Positions 13,601-25,600 of a DNA stretch of 64,000 bases are shown here, one piece after another; position 1 is the stretch's first letter; each line of letters opens with the position of its first letter. The DNA is taken from NCBI RefSeq assembly GCF_003265705.1, contig NW_020312848.1, forward strand, positions 56,339,707 through 56,403,706. Reading direction: 5' to 3'. Source of the DNA: Callorhinus ursinus (Eukaryota > Chordata > Mammalia > Carnivora > Otariidae). A program made the translations under genes and the position numbers. A model generated the notes under the pieces. It saw nothing but the letters and a program-made list of their open reading frames with translations, was not told the DNA's origin and did not search any database.

Positions 13601-16600
13601 GCTAGCAAGTCAATTCAATTTGCTAATTCCAGCCACCCTCTTACACCTTAGTCTCTTCATATGCAAAATATGGACAGTTATGGTACCTGCCTTTTAGTCC
13701 TGCTTAAAACCCAGTGTATACATTTTATTTGATGTGGAAATCCTCTTTGGGTAACCTGTCTAAAGTCATGCTCAAGTATTAGAGCCAATATTCTGATTGT
13801 AGAGCCCAGCCTCTGTACTGCCTTGGTCAAGAGGCCTTCACTAGCTGAGAACCCCTAATGAATAAAGTAGCCAATAATAATGTAAACATTATGTTAAAAA
13901 TACAAATTTCAACACAGTTGCCATATGCTAATTTTTCGTTAGTATACATCAGAAAGCCTAATATCTACATCAGCCCTTATATGTATATTTAAGGCTGAAA
14001 ATAAAATTCAGGGAAGTAAACATTTCTTATAATTTTCCTACTCTATTTAAGGCATTAATTCAAACACATTATAGAACACCCGAACTGAAATCTATCACTC
14101 TTTCAAAGGGGACTCCAGAGGAATTAAGAATGCGTAAGAGCGGAACTTAAATATTTAATTTCTCCTGCATTGCTCAGTGCCTTCCTGTTGTTTCCCAGCG
14201 ATATCCAAATCTCTCTGCACGGCATTCGAGGCTGAGATCTGGCAGACTCCAATTTGCAGCCTCAGCTGCTATTAAGTCTCAGTTATGAACTCCACCCTAG
14301 AGCCCTCGTCATTCCTCAACTTTGATGTTCTTTCTGCTCCAGTATCTTTCTTGGCCTTGCAGTTTTTCTTCGTCCTGGAAAGAATTTTCCCTATCTCAGT
14401 CATGGGAAATCTTTATCTCCAGCTCCAACACCCAGTTCTGTTGGGACATAACCTTTCTCTCCTCATGGGGCTGACTGGCCCCATGGCTGATTCTTCTGTT
14501 AATACCCACAGCCTGGAGCTGGTCCGGCAATGGTGTCTCACTTGTCTCCCGAAGGACACGTCAAAAGTTTCTCGTGGGCAGGAGCTTCTTTGTCTTATGC
14601 TTTCCCACCTACGGCTTTAGGGCCCCAAACTGTGCCTTTCCCAGAGCAAGGCTTTAATTATCTGGTCGACCTAGATTTAGTCCCGTGGCACGCAGGACTC
14701 TCAGAGTGGCAGCACGCCATTAGTTGGAACTTTCTGAATCCACCCAGTAAGGCCAAGTTGCTTCAGGAACGCTCACAGTGACAAGCCGTTATGTTTTGGC
14801 TTTTAAAAGAATGGTCTCCCTGTTGTAAAAAGTCCTACAAATTCATTGTAGGGTGCTTGTGAAAGAAAGACCTACCTCAAGGGGGGCCGCCCGGGTGGCT
14901 CAGTCAGTTAAGCGTCTGCCTTGGGCTCAGGTCATGATCTCAGTGTCCTGGGATCCAGCCCCACGTCAGACTCCCTTACTAACCCTCTCCCACTCCCCCT
15001 GCCTGTGTTCCCGTTCTCGCGCGCGTGCGCGCTCTCTCTCTCTGTCAAATAAATAAATAAAATCTTAAAAAAAAAAAAAAAGCCCTACATCAAGGGAAAA
15101 AGGTCATCATTAAACTACCTTCCAAGGGCAACTACTGCTTTTTGTAAAATACAGAAACACTGTGTTTTCCTCAGAAATGCTCAACAGAGACCCCATGGAA
15201 GGTCCACGAGGACAGAAGGGTAAGCACTGCCTGGCTTGAGCCCCAAGCCCAGCGCGTCACAACTGTGTGACTCTTTAGTCACTGCATCCAGCCCAGTCTG
15301 CAGCTTGCCAGCCGAAAAGTAGGAATACTCATGCTGGTTTATATCCTACAGGGTTTCTTGGAAGATCAAATTACAAAACGTTGGATAGGATTTTAGGGAC
15401 TAGAAAATATTACCTGCCTATTTATTAGTGTGTTTAACTGTACCGAAGATGAGTCTATGGATACCTGGAGCAAACGGACTGAATCCTAAGTAATAGGTCC
15501 CACTGGGTCTGTGTCTAGATCTACTGATAAAGTCACAGATGACCTTTGCTTCACTAAAGAGAAAGGAATGAACTTTTATTGAGCACCATTGCATGTCAGG
15601 TTCTGTGCTATTTGCCTTATTCTTGTCTTCCCACAGCACCACAGAATACGCTTTACACAGGAGAAAAATGGAATTTTGGTGAGCAAAGCCATTGGTATTC
15701 CAAGATTAAAACTAAGGTGGGTCTGATTTTAAATTCCATAATCTTTGTATTTTCGCTACAGTAAGAGAACTTCGGGGGAAAGAGTTTTTATGGAATTCTT
15801 ATCATGCACCTTTCCAGTGACTGGAGGGCAGTATTTGGTTAGATCACAGATTATTTTGATTCTCTTAGAAAAGACTCTCTTAGAAAAGGTCCAAGAAGCT
15901 GTGACTATTTCAATGAGTCGTAATTACTTGTGACTATTTCTAAAGAGTAGACTAATGTTAAAGCCATTTTCAAGCTTATGAAAGGGTACAAATGGTGGAT
16001 ATCTACCAAGTAACTTTGTCTTGTAATTTGTATATCTTAAAAAATCATTGAGAAGTTTTCATGGCATGGCATCTTTAGACTTAAAGAGAACTGTTGAGAG
16101 AAACTGGAATTTCCTTCTGGATAGAATGTTGGTTTTGAAGAAGGTAGATTTGTCTTTTTAGACCCTAACAATCTGATTTGGAGGTGGAAACTTAGACTCA
16201 ATCAAGGATGAATTTTCAAGCATACCTGAAGGGAAAAAGCTATTACAAATTCTGAGGCTGTGATTAAAATAAAAAGATGTAACAGCACAGAGGATCTGAA
16301 ATGATATTACAGTACAGAGACACATGAGGGTGCTCTAAGCAGCTGCTATAATAAATGAATTAAACTGTTCAAATATTAGGGTAAAATGAAGGTCCATTGT
16401 GAATGGCAGCGTGGAATTCGCTTTGTAGTGTCGGCTAAACATCATCTCGGAATCGATGTTTTTTCTTTTAAATAAAATGGTCCCCCGACCCACATTTTAA
16501 AAAGTAGAGGATGTCTGTATTGGACAATCTGGGAAACACTGAAAAGCACAAAGAAGAAAATAAGGAAAGGACAGTGCTCTCCGCTCTGGGAGGCTGGGGC

Positions 16601-19600
16601 TTTCTAGAGCCAGGTCAGTTGGAGGCTTAGCTCAGGAGGCCTGCCTTCCAACACAAGCCCAGCCTGTTCTCATTTTGATTCCACAGACCTTCTGCTGGTA
16701 AGAAGGGGGAGCAGAGACTGGGGGTCTAATGACCGCAAGAAGAGAATTAGAGACGCATGTTTATCTCAATACATTTACTCTCATTAAAGTTCATATTCAC
16801 TGACATCATGCATCTCCTTGAAAAAGTCTGCCCACCCACCATTAATTAAAGCCACATTTTAAAAAGTCAGTGTGTGCACTTTTATTCCAATCAAAAGTAG
16901 CCTCCTAAGTTTTGCAGACTAGGCAGAGAATATCTGAGGCCTGACGGCTGCTCACCTCTACACAGTGAAGAACCATGTGATTTATATTAAAAGTCAAGTT
17001 AAATCAGGGCCTTCAATATAATAGCTAAGCTCTATTGTCTTGAAGGGGTGAAACATTCAAAACCTAATGGCCTATTAAGCAAAAGTAACATTTCTTTTGA
17101 TAAATTGACATTCTTTTGGTTACACTGTAGGACCACATGCCTTTACCTTTACAAATAGTCTTCTAGATCTAACAACACACCCTGCTTGAATAATTAAGCA
17201 GCACGCTCCTATCAAAGACACCACACTTTATAACTTATACATGTGGTATCAATGTCAAAACACAGGTCAATGTAAATTTCTTTTAATCTAAACCATTGCA
17301 CAAACAGTAATTACCAATAGTTGTAGGATTACACAACCATAGTCTATATTCTTGGCAGTAGTCACTGTAGGTTCATAAATTCATGAAAATAAGGAATGTT
17401 GATTTTTAAAGTTCAAGAAAGGTACTATTTGTAAACAGCTCAGGTCACACTCATTTTATTCCATGTGTTAAGCAAGACTTTCCTTCCAATTTCCTTTAAA
17501 TGAGATTTGTTCTTTCCATAAGCCTAGTAAAAGGGTTTTCATCCAAACAGATCTGCATTCTTTTCAATTCTTTTTTCTATTAAAGCCCTCCTGGGGACCT
17601 TTCAATTTTATGCTGATCTTTCTTTATATATTAATGTCAAGCACATTTGTGTTTCGTGTTGATAAAAGAGAAATTACGGTTATCTCTTCTCATTGGCAGT
17701 TCGATTATTCTAGAATGGTTCTGACCAAATATTTGATTAGCCAGTTTATGTTTTTTTTACACAAAGAGATAATGTGTGGCATCCAGATTCTCTAGTTATT
17801 CTGGTCCAGTCACCATGCAGAAAGAAATGGCACATCAACACATCTGAATACTAGCTCTGAAATGGTTTACTCCTGGGCCAAAGCACCCCTGGGCCAGGAG
17901 TTGAACCGGAGTGCTAGTACTGACTTTGCTACTGACTCTCCCCGTGACCTTGAGCACCTTAGGGCCTGTTGCCTCACCCAACAAATGGGGGTGAGGAGGT
18001 GAATAATGACTGGGTACCCACAGCCCAGGAAGTTAGTCAGGACTAGTGGATGAGGGGCCAGAGCACCCCTTTGGGACATGTCTTCCCTTGGTCCACTTAC
18101 TCATCCAGTCCCAGAAACCACAAGGTGGGGCTTTTATGCATGAGAGTTGGGTTGGGTTCTAAAAAGAGCATCTCTAAATCTAAAAGTCAACAAGCCGTGC
18201 CTGGTGGGTTGCTTTCCTGATGAGTTTGAGAGAAGATGCCCTGATCCCCTCAGATACAAGCATTCAACGTCCCATTGGTACGTGGGATGAAGCCCTACCC
18301 TCACCCACAGATGACATCTTCTGTCTAGAGGATACAGTATCCAGAGGGACCATAAAACACTTGACTCTACACAATGCCAAAAGCAGTGGGTGGACTCCAG
18401 CTCAGCCGTGGGAAGGAAGGTGGAGTGCGGGCGGAGACATTTCAACCCAGTCCATGGTATTCTTTAGAATCTAAAGATTCTGGGGCGGGGGTCGGGGGAG
18501 GGGTGGGGGGTGGGCAGGGCAGTGGGTAGGTGGGACTGTATAGCATTTTATCCACTCGAGGAAAGCTTAAGGTAAGCTTGGCTTAAGTGGTTGACCAAGC
18601 CATGCAGTCTAGAAAACGAGCGCCACGGCCGCCCATACCTTCCTGCCGGCTCTGTTGTTGTGAAGGTTCATCAGGGCTCTGGCGTCCTTTCCCTTCCTTT
18701 CCTTGGCATCCACAAAGGCTCGGGCAAACTTGATCCCGTAGTCAATGTTATCACTGCAGCCACCCCAGTCGAAATTGCCCTTGCTGTCCTTGGCGGTCCC
18801 CTTCTTCTTCGGATCACAGGAACAGGATTTTAGTTCTCCTTGGCTACAGGCCCTGGTGACGGCAAACACAACTCCAGCTGAGGAGACGGCGTAAACAAAG
18901 GCAGATTCCCGACTACCTGCAACAGAAATGCTTTTCTTAAACGTGGTCTGGAATTGCTGGTTGTGAACAGCGTTCACTCTGCAGCTGTGGCCCGCCCGCT
19001 CCACCTCTGGCGTACTTCGCCACGGGGCGGGAAGGTTCTGGTGTTCCTGAAGGGTTCTCGTCTAGAGCCGGGGCTCGCTTGGGAATAGGAATTGTGTCCA
19101 TGTCATAAAAGCTTTTGTCAGATTAGGCATCTGTGTGACAACTGTCTTTCACGTCAGTTAAGCGTATAAAGGAAAACGGAGCAAAAGCGTGTCTTGTCCC
19201 CCTCCTGGCTTTACGTTTACCTCCTGTCCTGGAGGAGTGGTGTGAGGCCTTGGAGGCCTTCCTTCCGTCTGTAACGGAGTCGGTCACGCCCCAAAACTGT
19301 TTGGTATTCGTGCTACGGCAGCTGTCCTTGAAAGCCCTTTCCAAGCTTGCAGGTCTCAGTGACGACACCCTGTCACATAAACAGCCGAGGCCCAAAGCCT
19401 GAATTCAAAGACCGCCTAGAGGGGCGCCTGGGTGGCTCAGTCGTTAAGCGTCTGCCTTCGGCTCAGGTCATGGTCCCAGGGTCCTGGGATCGAGCCCCGC
19501 ATCGGGCTCCCTGCTCTGCGGGAAGCCTGTTTCTCCCTCTCCCACTCCCCCTGCTTGTGTACCCTCTCTTGCTATGTCCCTCTCTGCCAAATAAGTAAAA

Positions 19601-22600
19601 TCTTTAAAACAAAAACAAAGACCCCCAGGGGCTGAGGCCGGGAGGAGAATTCAGGCAGTAACCAGCTCTGGGCCTTTAGCCCAGGGAGCTTTGGCTCAGC
19701 ATCAACTTTCACGAGTAATCGAGAGATTGTTGAAGGCAATATGCAATATCCTTGAGTCACATACTACGTCTGACTATTAAGGTGAATTTACTTTCTTCTG
19801 GAACACCTGCACTAATCACTGGTATTGGGTAAAAGACAGTGAAAAGCTTTTCTTTGGTTTTTCTGGAAGGAAACAAATTTACCGCCTATAATTAGACTTG
19901 GGCAAGAACCCTTTGGGGTGCTTTCTTAGAATTGTTCTTTATTAGAGCACAAGCTACTTTCCCTTACAGGCTGAAAGGTACATATTTCAGTGCAATAACT
20001 ACATTAAATTATTTTAATAATCTGTAGTAACTCATAACACGGTGTTGTGGTATAGTGACAGATATAAGGCTCTTTAGGGTCTGTGTGCACCTCATTTTTC
20101 AAGTGGAGCTGTATTTCATTGTTATTAGCGTGCCCTTTTATTAATGGGTGCTGCAGCAAATATATTAACAATCAAAATAGAAGCTGAACAACCTCATGCC
20201 AATGCAAGGCAGAAAATGGAGGGCCATTCGGTGATTCAATATGTCAAGACGAGTGTGACTTTTTGAACCACACAGCTGGGAGAACAAACCACCTTCTCGC
20301 CTTGAAGCCCTGCATGTTTCCGTTTGTCATTCAGTGCTAAAATTTATTATATGTCCCTTGCAATATTTGCTCTGCTAGTCTCATTATTAAAAATCAGGAA
20401 AACATATCTACACCATATTAAATGGCACTTACCTCAGCCTTCAAAAAATATCTCCCCTGAAACCTCTAACCATCAAAAAAGGAATCCATCATGCCCTGTA
20501 TTTAGGTAAAATCAATTATATGAATATTTGCCATAGGTAGCAGGTAGCACTCTCCAGGGAGAAATGTGATGGTCATAGAGCTCTTTTAAAGAGTCCCAGG
20601 TTATATTACAAGGATCATAGATTTTCTAAGTGAATTGAGATGTTTTGTAAAAGAAGGTGATTAATAGATACTAACGTAGCTTAATCTCAGGTAGTGACTT
20701 TCAGATAAATAAAATTTTTATTACACCCATTTTATAATTTAGGAAAATGCCTTGTCCATAGTTACCCCCTTGATCTGCTAATGCCTGGTTTTGTATTTGG
20801 AGTGTGGTGCCTTCATTTAGAGATGCCACGGAGGGGAGAGATTCCAAATGCTTAATGTATTTAGCAGTAGTCTTAGTTCTTAAGGAGAAAGAAGAGCAAT
20901 TTTATGAGGTGGTCTTTTAGGGGAAAGGTATGGAAGATGTGGATAATACAATGTCAGTGACCAGACAGTATTTTGAAAGCAGTAGAGGAATAAATTGCCT
21001 AGGTGAATTCATCCTAGCATAACTGGCAAACAATTACCTTGATTTGTTGGCTGAAAGAAGGAAGAAAAATCACTGAAAATGTACTGTGTTTCTGAAGTAA
21101 TTTCCAAAGCAAAAATATCACCTTTCTAAATATTTGTCATTTATTATTCAAACACATTACTAAATACCTAGATGTCTATATATTTAAATGCAAAACTTAG
21201 CACATTGATTGACTTTTCATTTTACCTCCAGATGTTTTGGTATCATGTAGATAACGGCCTTAAGATGTTTTCAGTTAAGTGTCTTAGATGAATCACTAAA
21301 ATGCTATGTGTGAAATAGTAGCACATTTCAAGAGTTGGCTTTGTAACAAAACAAATTTTGATCTTGGGCCTCTTAGAAAAACTGATTCTTTTTAAAGCCA
21401 TCACAATATGAAACAAAATCCAAATCTAAACGGTGGTACTTAACTTCCTGATGTGGTTGAAGTTTCACTAATTTGGGGGTTGAGAGGGACACCTGGGTGG
21501 TTCAGTCAGTTGAGCATCTGCCTTCGGCTCAGGTCATGATTCCAGGGTCCTGGGATCGAGTCTTATAGTGGGCACTTGCTCAGCGGGGAGCCTGCTTCTC
21601 CCTCTGCCTGCCGCTCCCCCTGCTTGTGGATGCTCTCTCTCTCTCTCTCTCTCTGACAAATAAATAAATAAAATCTTAAAAAAATAATTTGGGGGTTGAG
21701 ATAAGTCAAGAAATGTCTATCAAGTGCATAGGCATCATTTTTGCTGGGGCATGGGATGGTTACCTGGGAGGGCAAAACACTAGAAGCTCCACATTCTGGA
21801 AAGTTATGGGTCATTCAGCTCTCTCTTTAAATGCTTCTTTTTTTCTTTTGATACATTTACAAGGATGAGACCTACTCACCTTTTTGTTTTTTAAGGCTTA
21901 TTCTAGAATTCTGGAGGTGTATTCTTGCAGGAATGTTTTTGGGTTTATTAGTTTGGTCTTTTAAGTCTCTCTGCCTATGGCTGGTGACAGTCTGTGGACT
22001 GAATGAATTGCAAATGTTTACAGAAATTGTATTGTCTTCCTCTAGCTCTCTGAAGCAAATGAGGCAAGTAAATGTTCTCCTTTTCTCTACGACCATGGGA
22101 TATGTTAGTAACTTTTATGTTCTCCCCATCAATGGCGTTGGCCTTTGCCTTTCCTATTCATCTATAAGGACATTTAGGTTTCCAAAAGAGAGTCCTTCAC
22201 AACTTGAGATGTGAATTTCCCTCCAAGCAATTAATTGTAAAAATCTTTGGATAGCTTCACTGGAATTTCTTGATTATATCCAGGATAAACTACGTTAGGC
22301 CAAATGCAGCCCTCCCATAACCAACACAAAATCATCCCCGACAGTCACAGGAGTTTATATAAATGTCCAGGAAGAAATCTGGCCTTCTGTGAAGAACGGA
22401 AAGAGATTGTGTAGCATGAGTGTTTTACGTTTTGAGTACTTTGGCAAAGCATTCAGCTTCATCTGAAAGAACTCTGAAGGAAGTACAGCTTAGACTCTTA
22501 TTTACCTGAGGCCGGACACTAAGTCAAACGACCACTGCTTCCTCCTGTTCTAACCTCTTGCTTCTCAGCAACCCTACAGCCAAGATGAAAGGATTTTACA

Positions 22601-25600
22601 GTTGAATCCCCAGCTTAGCTGGACATGCTATCTTTAGGTTCCGTGGACAAAACCCCTTCCTCTGACTGGTGATCTAAAGGTTTTTATTCGATATGGAGAC
22701 ATCTGAACGGATTTTTTCAGACAGAATTTGGAGGTGAACCTTTTGTAAATGAGAAGGATATTTAATTTGTAACAATTGAAAAATGATTGTGAGTACTTTG
22801 GAAAGGAAAGTCCTCATACAGCCTCAAACACTGAGAGCCTGTCCACAACATGCCCAAAGATCACTGGTGTTAGATATTTGTAAACTGTCTCTGACAAGGT
22901 CCAGCACTTTAATTGATTCACTGGTGAGCTAATCTAGGTGAAGTCTTAAAATTCCATGTAGCTGAAATTTACTATTAACCTTTCAAAAATTTGCGATGTC
23001 ATATTGAAACTCCAAAAGGAATGCACGAGGATATAGTTCTTAAAGTAGAGAATAAAATTGCAGAATATCGCAGTAAATTAACTTTAGGGATACACTGAGT
23101 GAGAGTACTACGCCCTTGGGGGATTTTAGAGACATTCAGTTATGCATTTGGCCTCATAAAACCCTAGGGCTGTGATGATTACATGATAGAAACACCCTCT
23201 GTTAAGCATTACCAAGTGTACAGCCTGGACAATTTTCTTAGGAATGGGGGGGCGGTGGGCAAAAACAAGGGTAGTTTCCTCTTTCTGGGGTTCACACATA
23301 AACTGTTGTGTTTTCAGTCGGATTTCCCAATAGCCAATGGGCCATGCTACTACTTGAAGAATGCTAGTAGTGCCAGGTTAAGGGATGGGTATTTTTGACA
23401 ATGAAATCTGATTTTCAGTTAATTTGCTCTGATTGTATACCAGCTTCTTCCCATATTCAGAACTTTTAAGAAATTTATTATGTAATTAGATAGTGTTTAC
23501 TGCTCCTTCTAAGTAAAACAGAAACAAAACATGTATGTTTGAAGATTATGTACTCATGGTTCTCACACAAATCCTCCATAAATATTATTCTTCCTAAAAT
23601 GTGCCTGAAAAACAACAGGCGCTCACTACGAGTTCATCCATTCATTCAACTCTTCCGTGAGTGAACGGTGCCTACCCCAGAAGGCATCACACGAGTGCAG
23701 GGAAGAGAGGCTAGTCCCTACCTTGCAGAATTTACAGTCTACTGGGGAAAAAAATGTTGAATTTAGACACAGAGTGACCCAAAGCTGAGTAGCTGAATGA
23801 GAGGTGAAAGGTGCTGAGCAGAGATTTATCTCTGCTTCTTAATAAACACATAGTTTTTTTGTTTTGTTTTGTTTCGAAATACTTTTTGGTCAGTAAAAGA
23901 TTTGAGTATTCCACCTTGATCTGCTCAAATCCTCTGGAAGGTTCAAATCCCAGAAAGAAAAAAAAAATCAAGAGAGCCCTGTGACTGCTTCCTCCTTTCT
24001 CCTGAAGACAAAATCTGACCCTGGCAAGGTTGTGACAGGACACGGATGGACAGAGCAAAGAGCAAAGAGACACTTCATCCTAAACTACACCGGGCCTCCT
24101 TCAAAACTTGAGGCGAGTTCCTTGGTTTATCTAGTTGTCATCTGCAAAACAGAGACAATGCCACCCAACAGAAGGAGCTTCTGACTAATAAAAGGCAAGA
24201 AAAGGTAAGCAGGGTCTTTGAAGACCCAGTCAGGGGACAGCCCCTCGGAGCTCCACGAGGGCAGGGGACTTACTTCGGAGCAGGACCTTGCCAAAGAGGC
24301 TGTGATCCCGGTCCAGCGTGTTGCAGTTCCAGCGGTGCTGGCGGAACTGGTGCTGGCACTCTGCTGTCCACTCGGCCACGCCCAGGCCAATGGCCCGCAT
24401 CACGTCCGGGTGCCGGTGGCACAGCTGTCGCTGGCGGCTCACCAGGCCTGGCACATTGTCACACATCACCCTGGAGGAGCCACCTGTAGCTCTCATGTAC
24501 CTGGAAAGGACCAACATGGAGGTGAAAACACCACGAATGGCCACGGCTGGTGCCATGTTGCCTGGGAAACTAAAGAGCTCAGAGCGTGGTTCAAATAGCA
24601 ATTCCTTATCCTTTGGGGGACACTGGAACACAAGAGGTGGCACGGCAGGCAGGGGAATGATCTGGTAGAAGCCACCCAAAAGGGAGCAATGACTGCGTGT
24701 CTCAGACAGGAAGCCAGGGCCACCACCTGATGATGCTCCGGCCGGGGTGGAAGAGTCAAGGTCAAGAGTGAGGGAGAGGGGCAATGGGTTTGGGGAAGAA
24801 GGCTTCAGACTTTTCCCCCTGAGAAGGCTCTGATCTCCATGACACAGTGTGTCTGGGCTTCGCTTTGAGGGAAGTCAACCTTTAGAAGCTGCCTGCTCCC
24901 ATTTATTTGGCCTAATGTTTAAGTGTCTTTAGAAACTGTCTGTATCTGTCTAATCAACACCTGCTGATGGTATCTGATGTTACACCATCCTCAAAGACAT
25001 GCCCTTCTTTCCTTACCAAAGAATCCTTTAAATATTTCCATTTTTCCAGCTCTCTTTGGCTTTTATAGAGAACCTTTGGAAAAAAATTCTTTCTATTGTT
25101 ATTAAGGACACTAAATGTTTGGAAGAATCAAACCATGTTATAGCTCCATAAAGTACTTTTGAAAAGAAACTTTAACAAAAAATTACATCATCATCTCTAC
25201 CCAGATGTTCTCTATTAGTTGTGAAATGTTTAGAAAGGTACCTTTTATATAACCCAAGCTGCCATAGGTGTCTTTTGAAGCGATCAAACAAGGAGATTGT
25301 CTTTTTCTTGTATTTTCATTATTTTATATGATCATAAAATCGTTACAGCTGTGACTTCCAAAAAATATATTTGTGACAGCTGAGAGACAATGTGACAAAA
25401 AACCTGGACAATAAATAATGTTTATACACCCATGGAAACAGAAAGTCATTTTATTGAAAAATGGTCACTCTGATAAATCAATGTTTGATCCTGTGTCAGC
25501 AAAGTCAAGGCTAAACGCCTTCCTGTTCAAAGCGGCTTAGGAAGGAATTGAACCCTTCTTCCCATCAACGCTTTCCCTGGCTCCTTTGAAGAGCTCTAGG

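Larger units (their letters stand above)
1601..18638 (-). other. WNT2: WNT2 intron 3 (17.0 kb)
   Basis: GT at 18638-18637 and AG at 1602-1601 bound it. It holds a MIR near 2.0 kb and another near 5.1 kb, an L1 3' end at 5.55-6.48 kb, a MER5A-like piece at 6.55 kb, an old repeat at 8.4 kb, an antisense L1 3' end at 9.34-9.96 kb, a MIR at 11.7 kb, a CAN SINE at 14.9 kb, a MIR-like piece at 17.9 kb and a G-run block at 18.48 kb. Stretches 2.2-5.1, 6.7-8.3, 10.3-11.6, 12.0-14.8 and 15.1-17.8 kb show no repeat or gene that I recognise. Confidence 0.9.
18917..24273 (-). other. WNT2: WNT2 intron 2 (5.4 kb)
   Basis: It is bounded by GTAAGT (24273) and ttctgttgcag (18917). It contains CAN SINEs at 19421 and 21486 and an old repeat near 23,600. 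From 19,620 to 21,470 and from 21,700 to 23,580 I recognise neither a gene nor a repeat; this is AT-rich unique-looking sequence. Confidence 0.9.
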
